64,000 nt of DNA from Psychrobacillus sp044762855 (GCF_044762855.1 NZ_JBIWFB010000001.1:744001-808000); one strand, 5' to 3'; positions 26,484 to 35,269 are shown, counted from the first letter of the stretch. Translations and numbers: made by a program. The notes: a model not told the origin generated them from the sequence alone.

Positions 26484-27290
26484 TCAAAACAACTTCAAAA
26501 TATCGCTAACGTCTTCATTCGTATGCTTAATCAGCAACTCGTCACCTTTTTGACGAATTTCTTGTTTCACGAATTCCATCATTTCTATAGCTATGTCTGG
26601 ATCACGGATGAGAGATTCTGACTTTTGAAGGCTAATTTCGATATTAGAAACATTCTCTTTATGATGTGAGAGCGATTCATAATCGGAACCAGTATTAGCC
26701 AAGTGCTTAGAGACAATGGATAATGCATTATCCACTTTATTAATTAGGTCTTCAGCTTCTTCTCTGGTGGCCAGCTTTGCGATTTCTATGCCCAAGGATG
26801 CTGTACTCACATTTACAGTATCAATGCGTAACGTCTGTTCTGCATTAGCGCCAACATGTATGTATAATGGGCGTACATCACCAAGAATGTTTTGAGTGTT
26901 AAATTCCATTTTATCTGCAGTGTCATCGATAGATTGCAAAAGTTGATCTAATTCTTTTTGAGCTGCGTTACGGTCTTCATCGGTTGCTGTATCTGTCGAA
27001 GTTTGGACTGCAAGTGCTCGCATTCTTTGTAATACATTACTTACATGTTGAAGCCCTGCATCTGTAGATTCTAGTACGGATAGTCCATCTTGCATATTAA
27101 GCTGTGCTCGTGATAATCCACGAATTTGTCCGCGCATTGCTTCAGATAGGGACAAGCCAGATGCATTATCAGCTGCTCTAGTTAGCTTGTCTCCACCTGA
27201 TAGCTTTTCAAGTGTTCTAGTAATAGCATTATCATTTTTCTGATATCGATTTGTAGAAAAGGCTATCCATGCCTGGTTTTGTATTTTCAA
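26484..27290 (-). CDS. Second, divergent flagellin-like protein
   Basis: A complete 268-residue flagellin homologue on the reverse strand. It has a D0/D1 N-terminus (MKIQNQAWIAFSTNRY, LEKLSGGDKLTRAADNASGL, MRGQIRGLSRAQLNMQDGL) and a C-terminal D1/D0 ending in VSDILKLF. The middle is about as short as that of hag. A TTG at 27290 is chosen: GGAGGTGA stands five to eight bases upstream and the protein then aligns with Hag from residue 1. ATG 27305 overlaps that ribosome site. Charged substitutions in the C-terminal helix suggest a minor or specialised filament subunit. Confidence 0.88.
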   Translation of the reverse strand: MKIQNQAWIAFSTNRYQKNDNAITRTLEKLSGGDKLTRAADNASGLSLSEAMRGQIRGLSRAQLNMQDGLSVLESTDAGLQHVSNVLQRMRALAVQTSTDTATDEDRNAAQKELDQLLQSIDDTADKMEFNTQNILGDVRPLYIHVGANAEQTLRIDTVNVSTASLGIEIAKLATREEAEDLINKVDNALSIVSKHLANTGSDYESLSHHKENVSNIEISLQKSESLIRDPDIAIEMMEFVKQEIRQKGDELLIKHTNEDVSDILKLF

Positions 27291-27293
27291 TTC

Positions 27294-27311
27294 ATTCACC
27301 TCCATGTGAAT
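27294..27311 (-). promoter_or_regulatory. CsrA-type hairpin presenting the Shine-Dalgarno of the second flagellin
   Basis: On the reverse strand ATTCAC and GTGAAT form a perfect 6-bp stem around loop ATGGAG, which contains both the CsrA core (ANGGA) and the beginning of the ribosome site. It copies the logic of the two hag leader hairpins. CsrA control of this gene is inference from that resemblance. Confidence 0.6.
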
Positions 27312-27330
27312 ATATTTACTTACTTTATTA

Positions 27331-27357
27331 TTATCGACCGTTTATATGAAAATTTTG
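27331..27357 (-). promoter_or_regulatory. Candidate sigma-D promoter of the second flagellin
   Basis: Reverse strand CAAA, a 15-base spacer and GTCGATAA match the sigma-D consensus at 3 of 4 and 6 of 8 positions. It lies 41 bases upstream of the TTG start and back to back with the flaG promoter. Confidence 0.6.
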
Positions 27358-27365
27358 CTAGAAAC

Positions 27366-27392
27366 TGAAAACTTCTAAAAAATAACCGATAT
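27366..27392 (+). promoter_or_regulatory. Sigma-D promoter of flaG-fliD-fliS-fliT
   Basis: TGAA at 27366-27369, a 15-base spacer and ACCGATAT at 27385-27392 match sigma-D at 3 of 4 and 7 of 8 positions, 41 bases before flaG. Confidence 0.7.
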
Positions 27393-27432
27393 ACTGAATA
27401 AGTACATTGTTAGTATAAGGGGAGTGCATTGG

Positions 27433-27813
27433 ATGCGTGTATCAGCACAGACGCAAACAAAAGATGTTGAGGTTGCTTCACAGCCAAAACAAGAAATAAT
27501 TGTGGATGTACCAAAAGCAAATATGGCAGAAAATTCTCTGAAACAAATAATGCAAGCAGAACAAAAAGCTAATGAAAAAGAAAGTATCCCGAAAGAAAAA
27601 GTACAAAAGGCGGTAGACGCATTAAATGAATTTATGACCGTTCAAAATCGCAGCTCCAAGTTTGTTATGCATGACGGATTAGAACGTTATTATGTAGAAG
27701 TTGTGGATGCGGAAACTGACGAAGTAATTAGAGAGGTTCCCCCCCGTAAGTTGTTGGATGCATTTTACACTATGCAAAAATTTGTAGGCATGATTGTAGA
27801 CGAAAAGATATAA
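27433..27813 (+). CDS. flaG: Flagellar protein FlaG
   Basis: A 126-residue FlaG family protein (B. subtilis YvyC). The N-terminal half is a charged linker and the C-terminal domain has the family pattern LERYYVEVVDAETDEVIREVPPRKLLDAFYTMQKFVG. The precise role is unclear; in several species it affects filament length. ATG 27433 is preferred with AAGGGGAG nine bases upstream; a GTG at 27424 overlaps that site. fliD follows after 20 bases. Confidence 0.88.
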   Translation: MRVSAQTQTKDVEVASQPKQEIIVDVPKANMAENSLKQIMQAEQKANEKESIPKEKVQKAVDALNEFMTVQNRSSKFVMHDGLERYYVEVVDAETDEVIREVPPRKLLDAFYTMQKFVGMIVDEKI

Positions 27814-27833
27814 TAATAGGAGGTTTTTTATAA

Positions 27834-29336
27834 ATGGCAGGGCTAAGAGTAGGTGGACTAGCATCCGGTATGGATATAGATCAAATTGTTGGAGACTTGA
27901 TGAAAGCACAGCGTATACCGCTTGATAAATTACTACAAAAGAAGACAACATTTGAATGGCAACGTGATTCATACCGTTCTATTAATACAAAACTAAATAC
28001 TCTTCACACAAAACTTTATGATGACTTTTTGGCGCCAAATAGTTTTAATAAGAAGACAGTTTCTGTATCTAACGATAATGTAGTATCTGCTACAGCTACA
28101 TCAGCAGCATCTGGAACATTATCAATTCAAAAAGTTGAACAATTAGCTTCATCATCATATGGTGTTGGAAGTATTGCTGAAAATACGCCAAGTACGAAAA
28201 CTATGAAAGAGTTAGGTATTTCTGGTGATCAAAATGTAAAACTTGGCGTTCTTCAAACAGACGGAACTATGAAAGATTTTGATTTCTCTTTTAAGGAAAC
28301 TGACACTATAAATGATGTTGTAAAAAAAATTAATGATAAAGGTGCCGGAATTACCGCACTTTATGATGAAAAATCAGGTCAGTTATCCTTAAGTACCAAA
28401 GCAACTGGAAAAAGCACTGAGGGAGCTGAAATTATTGATAGGGAAAAAAGTGGATTCTTTTCAAGTCTGGGGTTTGCTGATTCGGAAAATTTAGCATCAA
28501 ATGGAACAAACGCAAAAGTAACTGTCAATGGAGCAGAAATTGAACGAAATTCTAATAGTTTTACGGTAGCAGGTTTTAATATAACATTGAAAGAAAAAAC
28601 TGCTACTGGGGTAGCTCCGATAACATTATCTGCAACAACAGACGTTAATTCAATGGTAGATAAAATAAAAGCTTTTGTTAGCAATTATAATGATCTTATC
28701 TCTGGAATGAATGATTCCTTAAAAGAAAAAAAATACCGTGATTTCCCTCCTTTAACAGATGAACAACGGAAAGATATGACCGATAAAGAACAAGAGATGT
28801 GGGATGAAAAAGCAAAAAGTGGTCTTCTTCGTAGTGATTCAATCGTTAGTAGTGGATTGTCAGATATGCGTAATGCTATTTATGGAAAAGTTGGAACAGG
28901 TGACAATATAATTGATACACTTGCTGAAATGGGTATTACGACTTCAAGCGCATATTCTGATGGCGGTAAATTGGTTATTGATGAAGAAAAATTAAAAAAG
29001 GCTTTAACAGAAAATCCCGATCAAGTTGTAAAAACATTAATCAATCCTGGAGAGAAAACGACAACAGAAGACACGCGTGGTATCATTCAGCGTCTACGAG
29101 CGTCGATGAAAGAGTTTACTACGAAAATTGAAACCAAGGCTGGTAAGTCAACTTGGACAGATCAGCAATATACAATTGGAAAGAGTTTAATTGATACAAA
29201 TACTCGTATCTCAAATTTCCAACGTCGTTTAGAAGATATGGAAGCGCGCTACTGGAAACAGTTTACTGCCATGGAGCAAGCAATCAGTAAAGCTAATTCA
29301 CAATCAGGTTACTTAGCACAGTTTGGACAAGGCTAA
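27834..29336 (+). CDS. fliD: Flagellar cap protein FliD (HAP2)
   Basis: FliD caps the growing filament and places flagellin subunits. The 500-residue protein starts with the conserved LRVGGLASGMDIDQIVGDLMKAQRIPLDKL, carries the FliD_N domain to about residue 110 and the FliD_C domain (IKAFVSNYNDLISGMND, LIDTNTRISNFQRRLEDMEARYWKQFTAMEQAI). AGGAGG precedes ATG 27834. Confidence 0.95.
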   Translation: MAGLRVGGLASGMDIDQIVGDLMKAQRIPLDKLLQKKTTFEWQRDSYRSINTKLNTLHTKLYDDFLAPNSFNKKTVSVSNDNVVSATATSAASGTLSIQKVEQLASSSYGVGSIAENTPSTKTMKELGISGDQNVKLGVLQTDGTMKDFDFSFKETDTINDVVKKINDKGAGITALYDEKSGQLSLSTKATGKSTEGAEIIDREKSGFFSSLGFADSENLASNGTNAKVTVNGAEIERNSNSFTVAGFNITLKEKTATGVAPITLSATTDVNSMVDKIKAFVSNYNDLISGMNDSLKEKKYRDFPPLTDEQRKDMTDKEQEMWDEKAKSGLLRSDSIVSSGLSDMRNAIYGKVGTGDNIIDTLAEMGITTSSAYSDGGKLVIDEEKLKKALTENPDQVVKTLINPGEKTTTEDTRGIIQRLRASMKEFTTKIETKAGKSTWTDQQYTIGKSLIDTNTRISNFQRRLEDMEARYWKQFTAMEQAISKANSQSGYLAQFGQG

Positions 29337-29383
29337 TCAAACATTTGATTACAATTGAAATAAAATAAAGGAGTTGTGTTATA

Positions 29384-29782
29384 TTGTCAGCACAATCGGT
29401 TCACCAAGCTTATAAAAATAATAGTGTCAGTACAGCATCGCCTGGGGAATTGACGTTAATGCTTTATAATGGATGTTTGAAATTTTTGGGAAAAGCTAAA
29501 ATAGCGATTACTGAAAAAAATATTCAGGAGAAAAACGTTAATTTGCAAAAGGCTCAGAAAATTATTCAAGAGCTGATGGTGACACTGAACATGGATATTG
29601 AAATTTCTCAGTCCATGATGAAAATGTATGAATATATGAATCACCGTCTCATTGAAGCAAATATGAAAAATGATGTGCAAATTATTGAAGAAGTAGAAGG
29701 GTATGCGCTTGAATTTCGAGATACTTGGAAACAAGTTATTCAGCTGAATCGCCAAAAACAATTCACTGGAGACCAAGCATAA
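29384..29782 (+). CDS. fliS: Flagellin export chaperone FliS
   Basis: FliS binds the C-terminus of flagellin and delivers it to the export gate; in Bacillus it also cooperates with FliW. The 132-residue helical protein has the family start HQAYKNNSVSTASPGELTLMLYNGCLKFL. The start is TTG 29384, with AAAGGAG about ten bases upstream. Its stop overlaps the fliT start in TAATG. Confidence 0.93.
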   Translation: MSAQSVHQAYKNNSVSTASPGELTLMLYNGCLKFLGKAKIAITEKNIQEKNVNLQKAQKIIQELMVTLNMDIEISQSMMKMYEYMNHRLIEANMKNDVQIIEEVEGYALEFRDTWKQVIQLNRQKQFTGDQA

Positions 29783-30141
29783 TGGGAGAAGTAGAAGATT
29801 TTCTTATTGCTTCTGTAAATCTTTATAAGCATCTTACTCAAACACCAACAGATGAAAATCGAGATGAATTTATTGAACAAATAAGTATGCTATTAGAAGA
29901 TAGAGAACAGTCTATCAGAGAAATAAGTTCCAGGACATCGTTGGATATAAAGAACCATGAATTATATGAAACTCTTTTAAAATTGGATCAAGGTATAGTA
30001 AAAGAATTAGAAAAAGTAATGACTTTAATAAAGACTGATATTAAGTCCCTTCAACAAAAGAAACGACATGAGGGTTCTTATACAAATCCTTATGCTGCCA
30101 CACAAACGATGGATGGCATGTATTTTGATAATAAGAAGTAA
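29782..30141 (+). CDS. fliT: FliT-like flagellar protein
   Basis: A 119-residue helical, acidic protein directly after fliS, with size and placement of FliT, a chaperone of FliD in other bacteria. Sequence conservation in the family is weak, so the name rests mostly on synteny. ATG 29782 (MGEVEDFLIASVNLYKHL) overlaps the fliS stop; a longer in-frame start at 29725 lies inside fliS and is not needed. Confidence 0.78.
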   Translation: MGEVEDFLIASVNLYKHLTQTPTDENRDEFIEQISMLLEDREQSIREISSRTSLDIKNHELYETLLKLDQGIVKELEKVMTLIKTDIKSLQQKKRHEGSYTNPYAATQTMDGMYFDNKK

Positions 30142-30144
30142 AGT

Positions 30145-30184
30145 AGCACCTGCCTTTTTGTAGAAGAAGGTAGGTGTTATTCTT
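30145..30184 (+). terminator. Intrinsic terminator after fliT
   Basis: CACCTGCCTT (30147-30156) pairs with AAGGTAGGTG (30167-30176) with one wobble, followed by TTATTCTTT. It ends the flaG-fliT operon. Confidence 0.75.
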
Positions 30185-30299
30185 TAGCTTTGTCGATTTA
30201 TCGCCTATTTCCCAGGCAATAAATTCACAAAATTATTAGTGTGAAAATAATAAATAAATGCTATGATAAAATTACTAGTATAATAGAAGGAGTGACGAT

Positions 30300-31064
30300 A
30301 TGTTTAAAAAGGTGCTAATAGTAACAGCTCTAACATTTTCATTCGCATCAACAGCCGCAGCAAGCACTGATACTTTATATGAAGTGAAAAAAGGGGATAC
30401 TTTATCGAAGATTGCAAAAGTATATAAAGTTTCCGTGAAAGATCTACAAATATGGAATAAGCTCACAAAGGATAGTATTTATGTGAAGCAGAGATTGGTA
30501 GTACAAAAGCCAGTGACTGCTAATGTCCCAGCTAAAGTAACAACACCTGTAGTAGCAACAAAACCTGCAACACAAGCTCAAACAGGGAAAGTTGTACAAC
30601 CAGTTCAGGTGAAGGCCGAGCAACTCATTACTTCTCCTGAATCTATCGAAGCAGAGGCAAAAGCTCTTTCTGCAAGTGGACAAGCTGTGTATAGTACTTT
30701 AGTAGATTTTGCAAAGCTATTGGAAGGGACTCCATATTTATATGCAGGCAATACGATTGCGGGATTTGATTGTAGTGGATTTATTCATTTTGTACATATG
30801 CAAGCTGGATTGAATATAACTCGTCAAAGTAGTGAAAGTTATTTCACACAAAGTGCGACTGTTTCCGATCCGGTTGTAGGAGATTTAGTGTTTTTTGAGA
30901 ATACATATAAAGAAGGAATTTCTCATATGGGCATATACATAGGTGATGATCAATTTATTCATGCTGGGTCAAAAGGTGTGGAAATTGCAAAGTTAAGTAA
31001 TGTATATTGGAAGGAACATTTTGTGTCGTTTAAACGATTTCATGCGGTAAGTGTGGAAAAATAA
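30300..31064 (+). CDS. LysM and NlpC/P60 domain cell-wall hydrolase
   Basis: A 254-residue secreted protein: signal peptide to about residue 21 (ALTFSFASTAAAS), one LysM wall-binding domain at 25-68 (YEVKKGDTLSKIAKVY), a Pro/Thr linker, and an NlpC/P60 peptidase domain from 130. The catalytic triad is visible as C158 (GFDCSGF), H209 (ISHMGIYIG) and H221 (FIHAGS). It should cleave gamma-D-Glu to diaminopimelate bonds in peptidoglycan peptides. AGAAGGAG precedes ATG 30300. It lies 18 bases before a chemoreceptor gene and is probably co-transcribed with it. Confidence 0.88.
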   Translation: MFKKVLIVTALTFSFASTAAASTDTLYEVKKGDTLSKIAKVYKVSVKDLQIWNKLTKDSIYVKQRLVVQKPVTANVPAKVTTPVVATKPATQAQTGKVVQPVQVKAEQLITSPESIEAEAKALSASGQAVYSTLVDFAKLLEGTPYLYAGNTIAGFDCSGFIHFVHMQAGLNITRQSSESYFTQSATVSDPVVGDLVFFENTYKEGISHMGIYIGDDQFIHAGSKGVEIAKLSNVYWKEHFVSFKRFHAVSVEK

Positions 31065-31082
31065 TATAATAGGAGGTTTCTT

Positions 31083-32774
31083 ATGAAAATGACGATTGGG
31101 AAAAAGATGTGGTTTGGTTTTTCCTCTGTTTTATTTCTATTGTTAGTAATCTCCAGTTTAGCATTTATGACATTGTCTAATGTAAGTAATAAATATCAGT
31201 TTTTATTGGATGATCGGGCGGTAAAACTTAATCTAGTGAATGAGTTAGAGATTGCTCAAAAAGATACTGGGCGGAGTATGCTCGATTATATCTTGTTTAA
31301 TACAGATGCCTCTTTAAAAAATGTTAAGGATCATAGGGACGAATCGATAAGTTTGTCAGAGGAGCTCCGTGGTAAGTTATTTTCTCCAGAAACAATCACA
31401 ATGATGGATGAATTAGATAGAAGAGGAAGAGTATTTGCAAATAAAGTCGATGAGGCAATTGCTGCAAAGCAAAGGAAAGATACAGCAGCAGTTAATAAAC
31501 TGACGACAGAAGCAAAAGCGATGAATGCTAATTTAATTGACATCTTGAGTGAAATTGAACAATTTTTGCAAGATGATATGGATAAAACGCGTGAAGAACT
31601 GACGGCTTATGAAGTAGGGGCTAAAGTATTTATTATCATTTTAGCTGTTACGAGCATTCTTCTTGGTATTATCGTTGCCTATTTCATCAGCAAAAGTATT
31701 GCCAATCCAGTTAAAAAGGTGACGAGTGGACTATCTGAAATTGCAAGTGGTAACTTAGCTGTTGAGCCTATTCGTATTAAAAACAAAGATGAAGTGGGGG
31801 CAATGGCAACTGCTTTTAATACGATGACGGCAGATTTGAAACAAATTGTATCCGACGTGCGCGATTCTTCCCTGCAGCTTGCAGCAAATGCTGAAGAACT
31901 TTCTGCAAGTTCAGAGGAAAGTCTGGCTTCTTCCCAAATGGTTGCGAAATCGGCGGAAGAACAGATGGCTAGTAGCGAGCAACAAGTTCGTCATATGGAT
32001 GCCTCTATGCAATCGATGGGTGAGCTGTCACAAGGAATTGGGCAAATTTCTATTAATAATGAAGAAATGTTAAATGCCGCAGACGATGTGACGAAACTCG
32101 TTAAAAAAGGTTCGACTGTAGTGACAGATGTTTCGAATCAAATGAATACGATTCATACGACATTTAAAGATACAACTATTATTATGCAAAATATGGCCAA
32201 GCATTCGGACGCGATTCAAGTTGTTACTGCGCTTATTACCGATATTTCTGAGCAAACGAATTTGCTTGCCTTAAATGCGGCAATTGAAGCAGCACGAGCT
32301 GGGGAGTATGGGAAAGGCTTCGCGGTTGTAGCAGAAGAAGTTCGAAAACTTGCGGAGCAATCGAAAAACTCTGCCTCAGAGATTGAAAAAATGGTGGATA
32401 TGATTCAAACGGCTTCTGGTGATGCAGTGAAAGCCATCACGGCAGGTGGAGATAAAGTGGAAGATGGCTTAGCTAAGACGACTGAATCGCTTCATGTCTT
32501 TACAGAAATCGAATCAGCGGTTGGTGTTGTCGGTTCTAAAATTGAATCGGTTTCTGCAGCAATCGAACAAATTCAAGCGATGGCTGAATCTGTTTCCGAA
32601 GGTGCTCTTGAAGTGCAACGTTTAGCCTCACATGCTGCGGATGGTGCTAATGATACTAGTGCGGCTACGGAACAACAACTTGCTGCAAACGAAGAAATTA
32701 CTTCCAATGCACAGGTTTTAGCAGATCTTGCAGAAGCACTACAAAATAATGTAAGTCACTTTAAACTTTCTTAA
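31083..32774 (+). CDS. Methyl-accepting chemotaxis protein, copy 1
   Basis: A 563-residue chemoreceptor: TM1 about 10-32, a four-helix-bundle extracellular domain 33-180, TM2 181-203, HAMP 204-256, and a signalling domain with the hairpin tip DISEQTNLLALNAAIEAARA at 387-406. It senses an unknown ligand and controls CheA. The cytoplasmic half is nearly the same as that of the next receptor, while the sensor domains have diverged. AGGAGG precedes ATG 31083. Confidence 0.93.
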   Translation: MKMTIGKKMWFGFSSVLFLLLVISSLAFMTLSNVSNKYQFLLDDRAVKLNLVNELEIAQKDTGRSMLDYILFNTDASLKNVKDHRDESISLSEELRGKLFSPETITMMDELDRRGRVFANKVDEAIAAKQRKDTAAVNKLTTEAKAMNANLIDILSEIEQFLQDDMDKTREELTAYEVGAKVFIIILAVTSILLGIIVAYFISKSIANPVKKVTSGLSEIASGNLAVEPIRIKNKDEVGAMATAFNTMTADLKQIVSDVRDSSLQLAANAEELSASSEESLASSQMVAKSAEEQMASSEQQVRHMDASMQSMGELSQGIGQISINNEEMLNAADDVTKLVKKGSTVVTDVSNQMNTIHTTFKDTTIIMQNMAKHSDAIQVVTALITDISEQTNLLALNAAIEAARAGEYGKGFAVVAEEVRKLAEQSKNSASEIEKMVDMIQTASGDAVKAITAGGDKVEDGLAKTTESLHVFTEIESAVGVVGSKIESVSAAIEQIQAMAESVSEGALEVQRLASHAADGANDTSAATEQQLAANEEITSNAQVLADLAEALQNNVSHFKLS

Positions 32775-32782
32775 AAATGTCT

Positions 32783-32822
32783 AAGGCTTTAAATCGATCT
32801 ACTCGATTTAAAGCCTTTCTTT
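32783..32822 (+). terminator. Intrinsic terminator between the two chemoreceptors
   Basis: AAGGCTTTAAATCGA (32783-32797) pairs perfectly with TCGATTTAAAGCCTT (32803-32817), followed by TCTTT. Confidence 0.85.
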
Positions 32823-32835
32823 ATATTCAAATAAT

Positions 32836-32864
32836 ATGACAAAATACCTTTCATTATGTATAAT
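32836..32864 (+). promoter_or_regulatory. Sigma-A promoter of chemoreceptor copy 2
   Basis: ATGACA at 32836-32841, a 17-base spacer and a perfect TATAAT at 32859-32864. The gene start is 58 bases downstream of the -10. Confidence 0.6.
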
Positions 32865-32921
32865 GATATGGTTACTATAGGATTAATGAATACATAAAAT
32901 ATAGGAAAAAGGGGCTATACA

Positions 32922-34604
32922 ATGAAGTTTACAATTGGTAGGAAAATGTGGATAGGATTTTTATCTGTATTGATTTTATTAATTCTTTCAAGTGGATTGT
33001 CAATATTTGCAACAATTGATATTACGAACAGATATAAGACTATAATTGATGAAGATATGGAAAGAGTAAACAATGTGGAAGAGATTGAAAAGATTCAAAA
33101 AGCAATGGCTACATCCATATTGGAGTTTGTTATGTTCGGGAAGGAAAGTACGATTGAAAACTTCCAAGGGGAAATCGAAAAAGGCTCTGTTTCGGCTAGA
33201 AAGCTTATTGAAAGTGTGTCTGATGAAAAAACATTGGCATTAATGAAAGATTTAGAAACAAAAACAGTTGCATTATTTGAATCAAATGATCGAATTATTG
33301 AATTGAGACGTAAAAATGGGAATTTTGCTCAATACTCAGCTAATTCGGTTGAACTAAACAATGAAATTCTTAGTATATTAGATGAGATAAAAAAAATTCA
33401 ACAGGATCATGTTGATCAAACGAAAGCTGATTTAGACGCATACATAAAAATGGCAAATACGCTTACTATTATTCTAACCATATCGAGTGTAATTATTGGT
33501 GCGGTCGTTTCCTACTTCATCAGTAAAAATATTTCCAAACCAATTCAAAAAATGACTGCTGGTTTAACTGAAATAGCAGCTGGAAACTTGGCCGTGAAAT
33601 CAATCAAAATCAAAAATAAAGATGAAGTCGGGGATATGGCGACTGCTTTTAATAAGATGGCTGCAGATCTTCGAAATATTGTTTCCAATGTGCGAGACTC
33701 ATCGATGCAACTTGCAGCAAACGCAGAGGAACTTTCTGCTAGTTCAGAAGAAAGCTTAGCATCTACTCAAATGGTCGCAAAATCCGCAGAAGGTCAAATG
33801 CTGGCAAGTGAAGAGCAAATGAATCACATGGATTCTTCTGTAAAATCTATCATAGAATTACAACAAGGTATTGGGCAAATCGCGAAAAATAACGAAGAAA
33901 TGTTACAATCGACAGATGGCGTGCAAAACCTTGTCACAAAAGGATCATCTGTTGTATCGGACGTTGCCAGTCAAATGGATACGATACATACGACTTTTAA
34001 TGAAACAACAGAAATTATGAAAAGCATGGCCAAGCATTCCGATGAAATTCAATCTATCACGTCACTTATTACCGATATTTCAGAGCAAACAAATCTTCTT
34101 GCCTTAAATGCGGCAATTGAAGCAGCACGTGCTGGCGAATACGGAAAAGGTTTCGCAGTAGTAGCAGAAGAAGTGCGTAAACTAGCGGAGCAATCAAAAA
34201 ACTCTGCATCGGAAATCGGCTCTATGGTGCAATTAATCCAGTCAGCATCTGGTGAAGCTGTAAAAGCAATTACAACGGGTGGAACAAAAGTAGAAGAAGG
34301 TCTATCCAAAACAACCGAGTCCATCCAAGTATTCAAAGAAATCGAAAGCGGAGTGGGGCAAGTAGTATTGAAAGTAGAATCCGTATCCGCAGCGATCGAG
34401 CAAATCCATGCAATGACGGAATCTGTAACAGAAAGCGTACAACAAGTGCAAAATTTAGCTTCCATCGCTGCAGATGGAGCCAATGACACAAGTGCAGCAA
34501 CAGAAGAACAGCTTGCTGCTAATGAAGAAATCACAGCTAATGCACAAACTTTAGCAGATTTAGCTGAAACACTACAAGCAGAAGTAAGCCATTTTAAAAT
34601 TTAA
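32922..34604 (+). CDS. Methyl-accepting chemotaxis protein, copy 2
   Basis: A 560-residue receptor with the same plan as copy 1: TM1 about 10-32, extracellular helical bundle, TM2 about 178-202 (LTIILTISSVIIGAVVSYFI), HAMP, and a signalling domain whose tip DISEQTNLLALNAAIEAARA is identical. The sensor half differs from copy 1, so it probably reads another ligand. The last 300 bases show the T-poor coding style seen at the left end of the window. GGGG in AAAAAGGGGC precedes ATG 32922. Confidence 0.93.
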   Translation: MKFTIGRKMWIGFLSVLILLILSSGLSIFATIDITNRYKTIIDEDMERVNNVEEIEKIQKAMATSILEFVMFGKESTIENFQGEIEKGSVSARKLIESVSDEKTLALMKDLETKTVALFESNDRIIELRRKNGNFAQYSANSVELNNEILSILDEIKKIQQDHVDQTKADLDAYIKMANTLTIILTISSVIIGAVVSYFISKNISKPIQKMTAGLTEIAAGNLAVKSIKIKNKDEVGDMATAFNKMAADLRNIVSNVRDSSMQLAANAEELSASSEESLASTQMVAKSAEGQMLASEEQMNHMDSSVKSIIELQQGIGQIAKNNEEMLQSTDGVQNLVTKGSSVVSDVASQMDTIHTTFNETTEIMKSMAKHSDEIQSITSLITDISEQTNLLALNAAIEAARAGEYGKGFAVVAEEVRKLAEQSKNSASEIGSMVQLIQSASGEAVKAITTGGTKVEEGLSKTTESIQVFKEIESGVGQVVLKVESVSAAIEQIHAMTESVTESVQQVQNLASIAADGANDTSAATEEQLAANEEITANAQTLADLAETLQAEVSHFKI

Positions 34605-34619
34605 TCAGTAATATAGTAG

Positions 34620-34649
34620 CGACTCCAAGCGAATTGGAGTCGTTTTTTT
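34620..34649 (+). terminator. Intrinsic terminator after chemoreceptor copy 2
   Basis: CGACTCCAA (34620-34628) pairs with TTGGAGTCG (34634-34642), then seven T. A 21-bp phased repeat array begins 15 bases later. Confidence 0.9.
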
Positions 34650-34664
34650 GTTTGGGTAAGGGAT

Positions 34665-34748
34665 TTTGCGATTTGGAAGTGGTATCTTGCGGTTTATCGG
34701 AGGTATTTTGCGATTCTAAGACATAATCTTGCGATTCCAACAGGTTTC
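34665..34748 (+). repeat. 21-bp phased array, CTTGCGATT family, four units
   Basis: Motif starts lie at 34665, 34686, 34707 and 34728, exactly 21 bases apart: TTTGCGATTT, CTTGCGGTTT, TTTGCGATTC, CTTGCGATTC. The 11 bases between cores are variable. The same core and period recur at 47033. Confidence 0.85.
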
Positions 34749-34830
34749 CATCCCACAATTGAAAATCTTCCTCAACTCGACACAAACTCCATGCGCGCAA
34801 TATCGTATACTATAAATAGGTGATGATTCT

Positions 34831-35262
34831 ATGTATTCTATTATAATTTTTACACATGTATTAAGCGCAATTTTATCTATTGGACCTTTCTTTGTACTTT
34901 TTCCTGTATTAAATAGGATGAAACTCCAAAATAGTGAAGCACTAGATTCGCATTTAGAAGTGTTCCAGGCTGCTATTCGGATTGTCAAACATGCAGGGCA
35001 TGTACTTGTTGTGTCTGGTATTTTGCTTATGTGGCGGGGGAATTGGCCATGGACAACGTCTTGGGTTATTATGACGATTGTTGTAATGGTCGGCTCCATT
35101 GTGTTTTTGGCAAGAGCGTTTAAGCCCAATATTCGCTTGTACCAAAATGAAATGATAGATTTGGATACTCTAGTTTTAAAACTACGTCGTTCTGTTTGGA
35201 TGTATATTTTCCTGCTACTCATTATGCTTTGGTTTATGGTAGCCAAGCCAATTTTATGGTGA
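34831..35262 (+). CDS. Small four-helix integral membrane protein, function unknown
   Basis: A 143-residue protein with four hydrophobic segments (about 3-24, 52-70, 74-95, 121-142) and a conserved-looking FTHVLSAILSIGPFFVLFPVL start with a membrane histidine; a second histidine pair lies in KHAGHVL. This pattern resembles DUF2269-type membrane proteins, but I cannot give a function. AGGTGATG precedes ATG 34831. It stands alone, between two intrinsic terminators. Confidence 0.7.
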   Translation: MYSIIIFTHVLSAILSIGPFFVLFPVLNRMKLQNSEALDSHLEVFQAAIRIVKHAGHVLVVSGILLMWRGNWPWTTSWVIMTIVVMVGSIVFLARAFKPNIRLYQNEMIDLDTLVLKLRRSVWMYIFLLLIMLWFMVAKPILW

Positions 35263-35269
35263 ACAATTT

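Noticed and set aside
34049..34534. 161-codon reverse-strand frame inside the second chemoreceptor
   Set aside because: It is the antisense of the strongly conserved signalling domain, with no ribosome site or promoter of its own.
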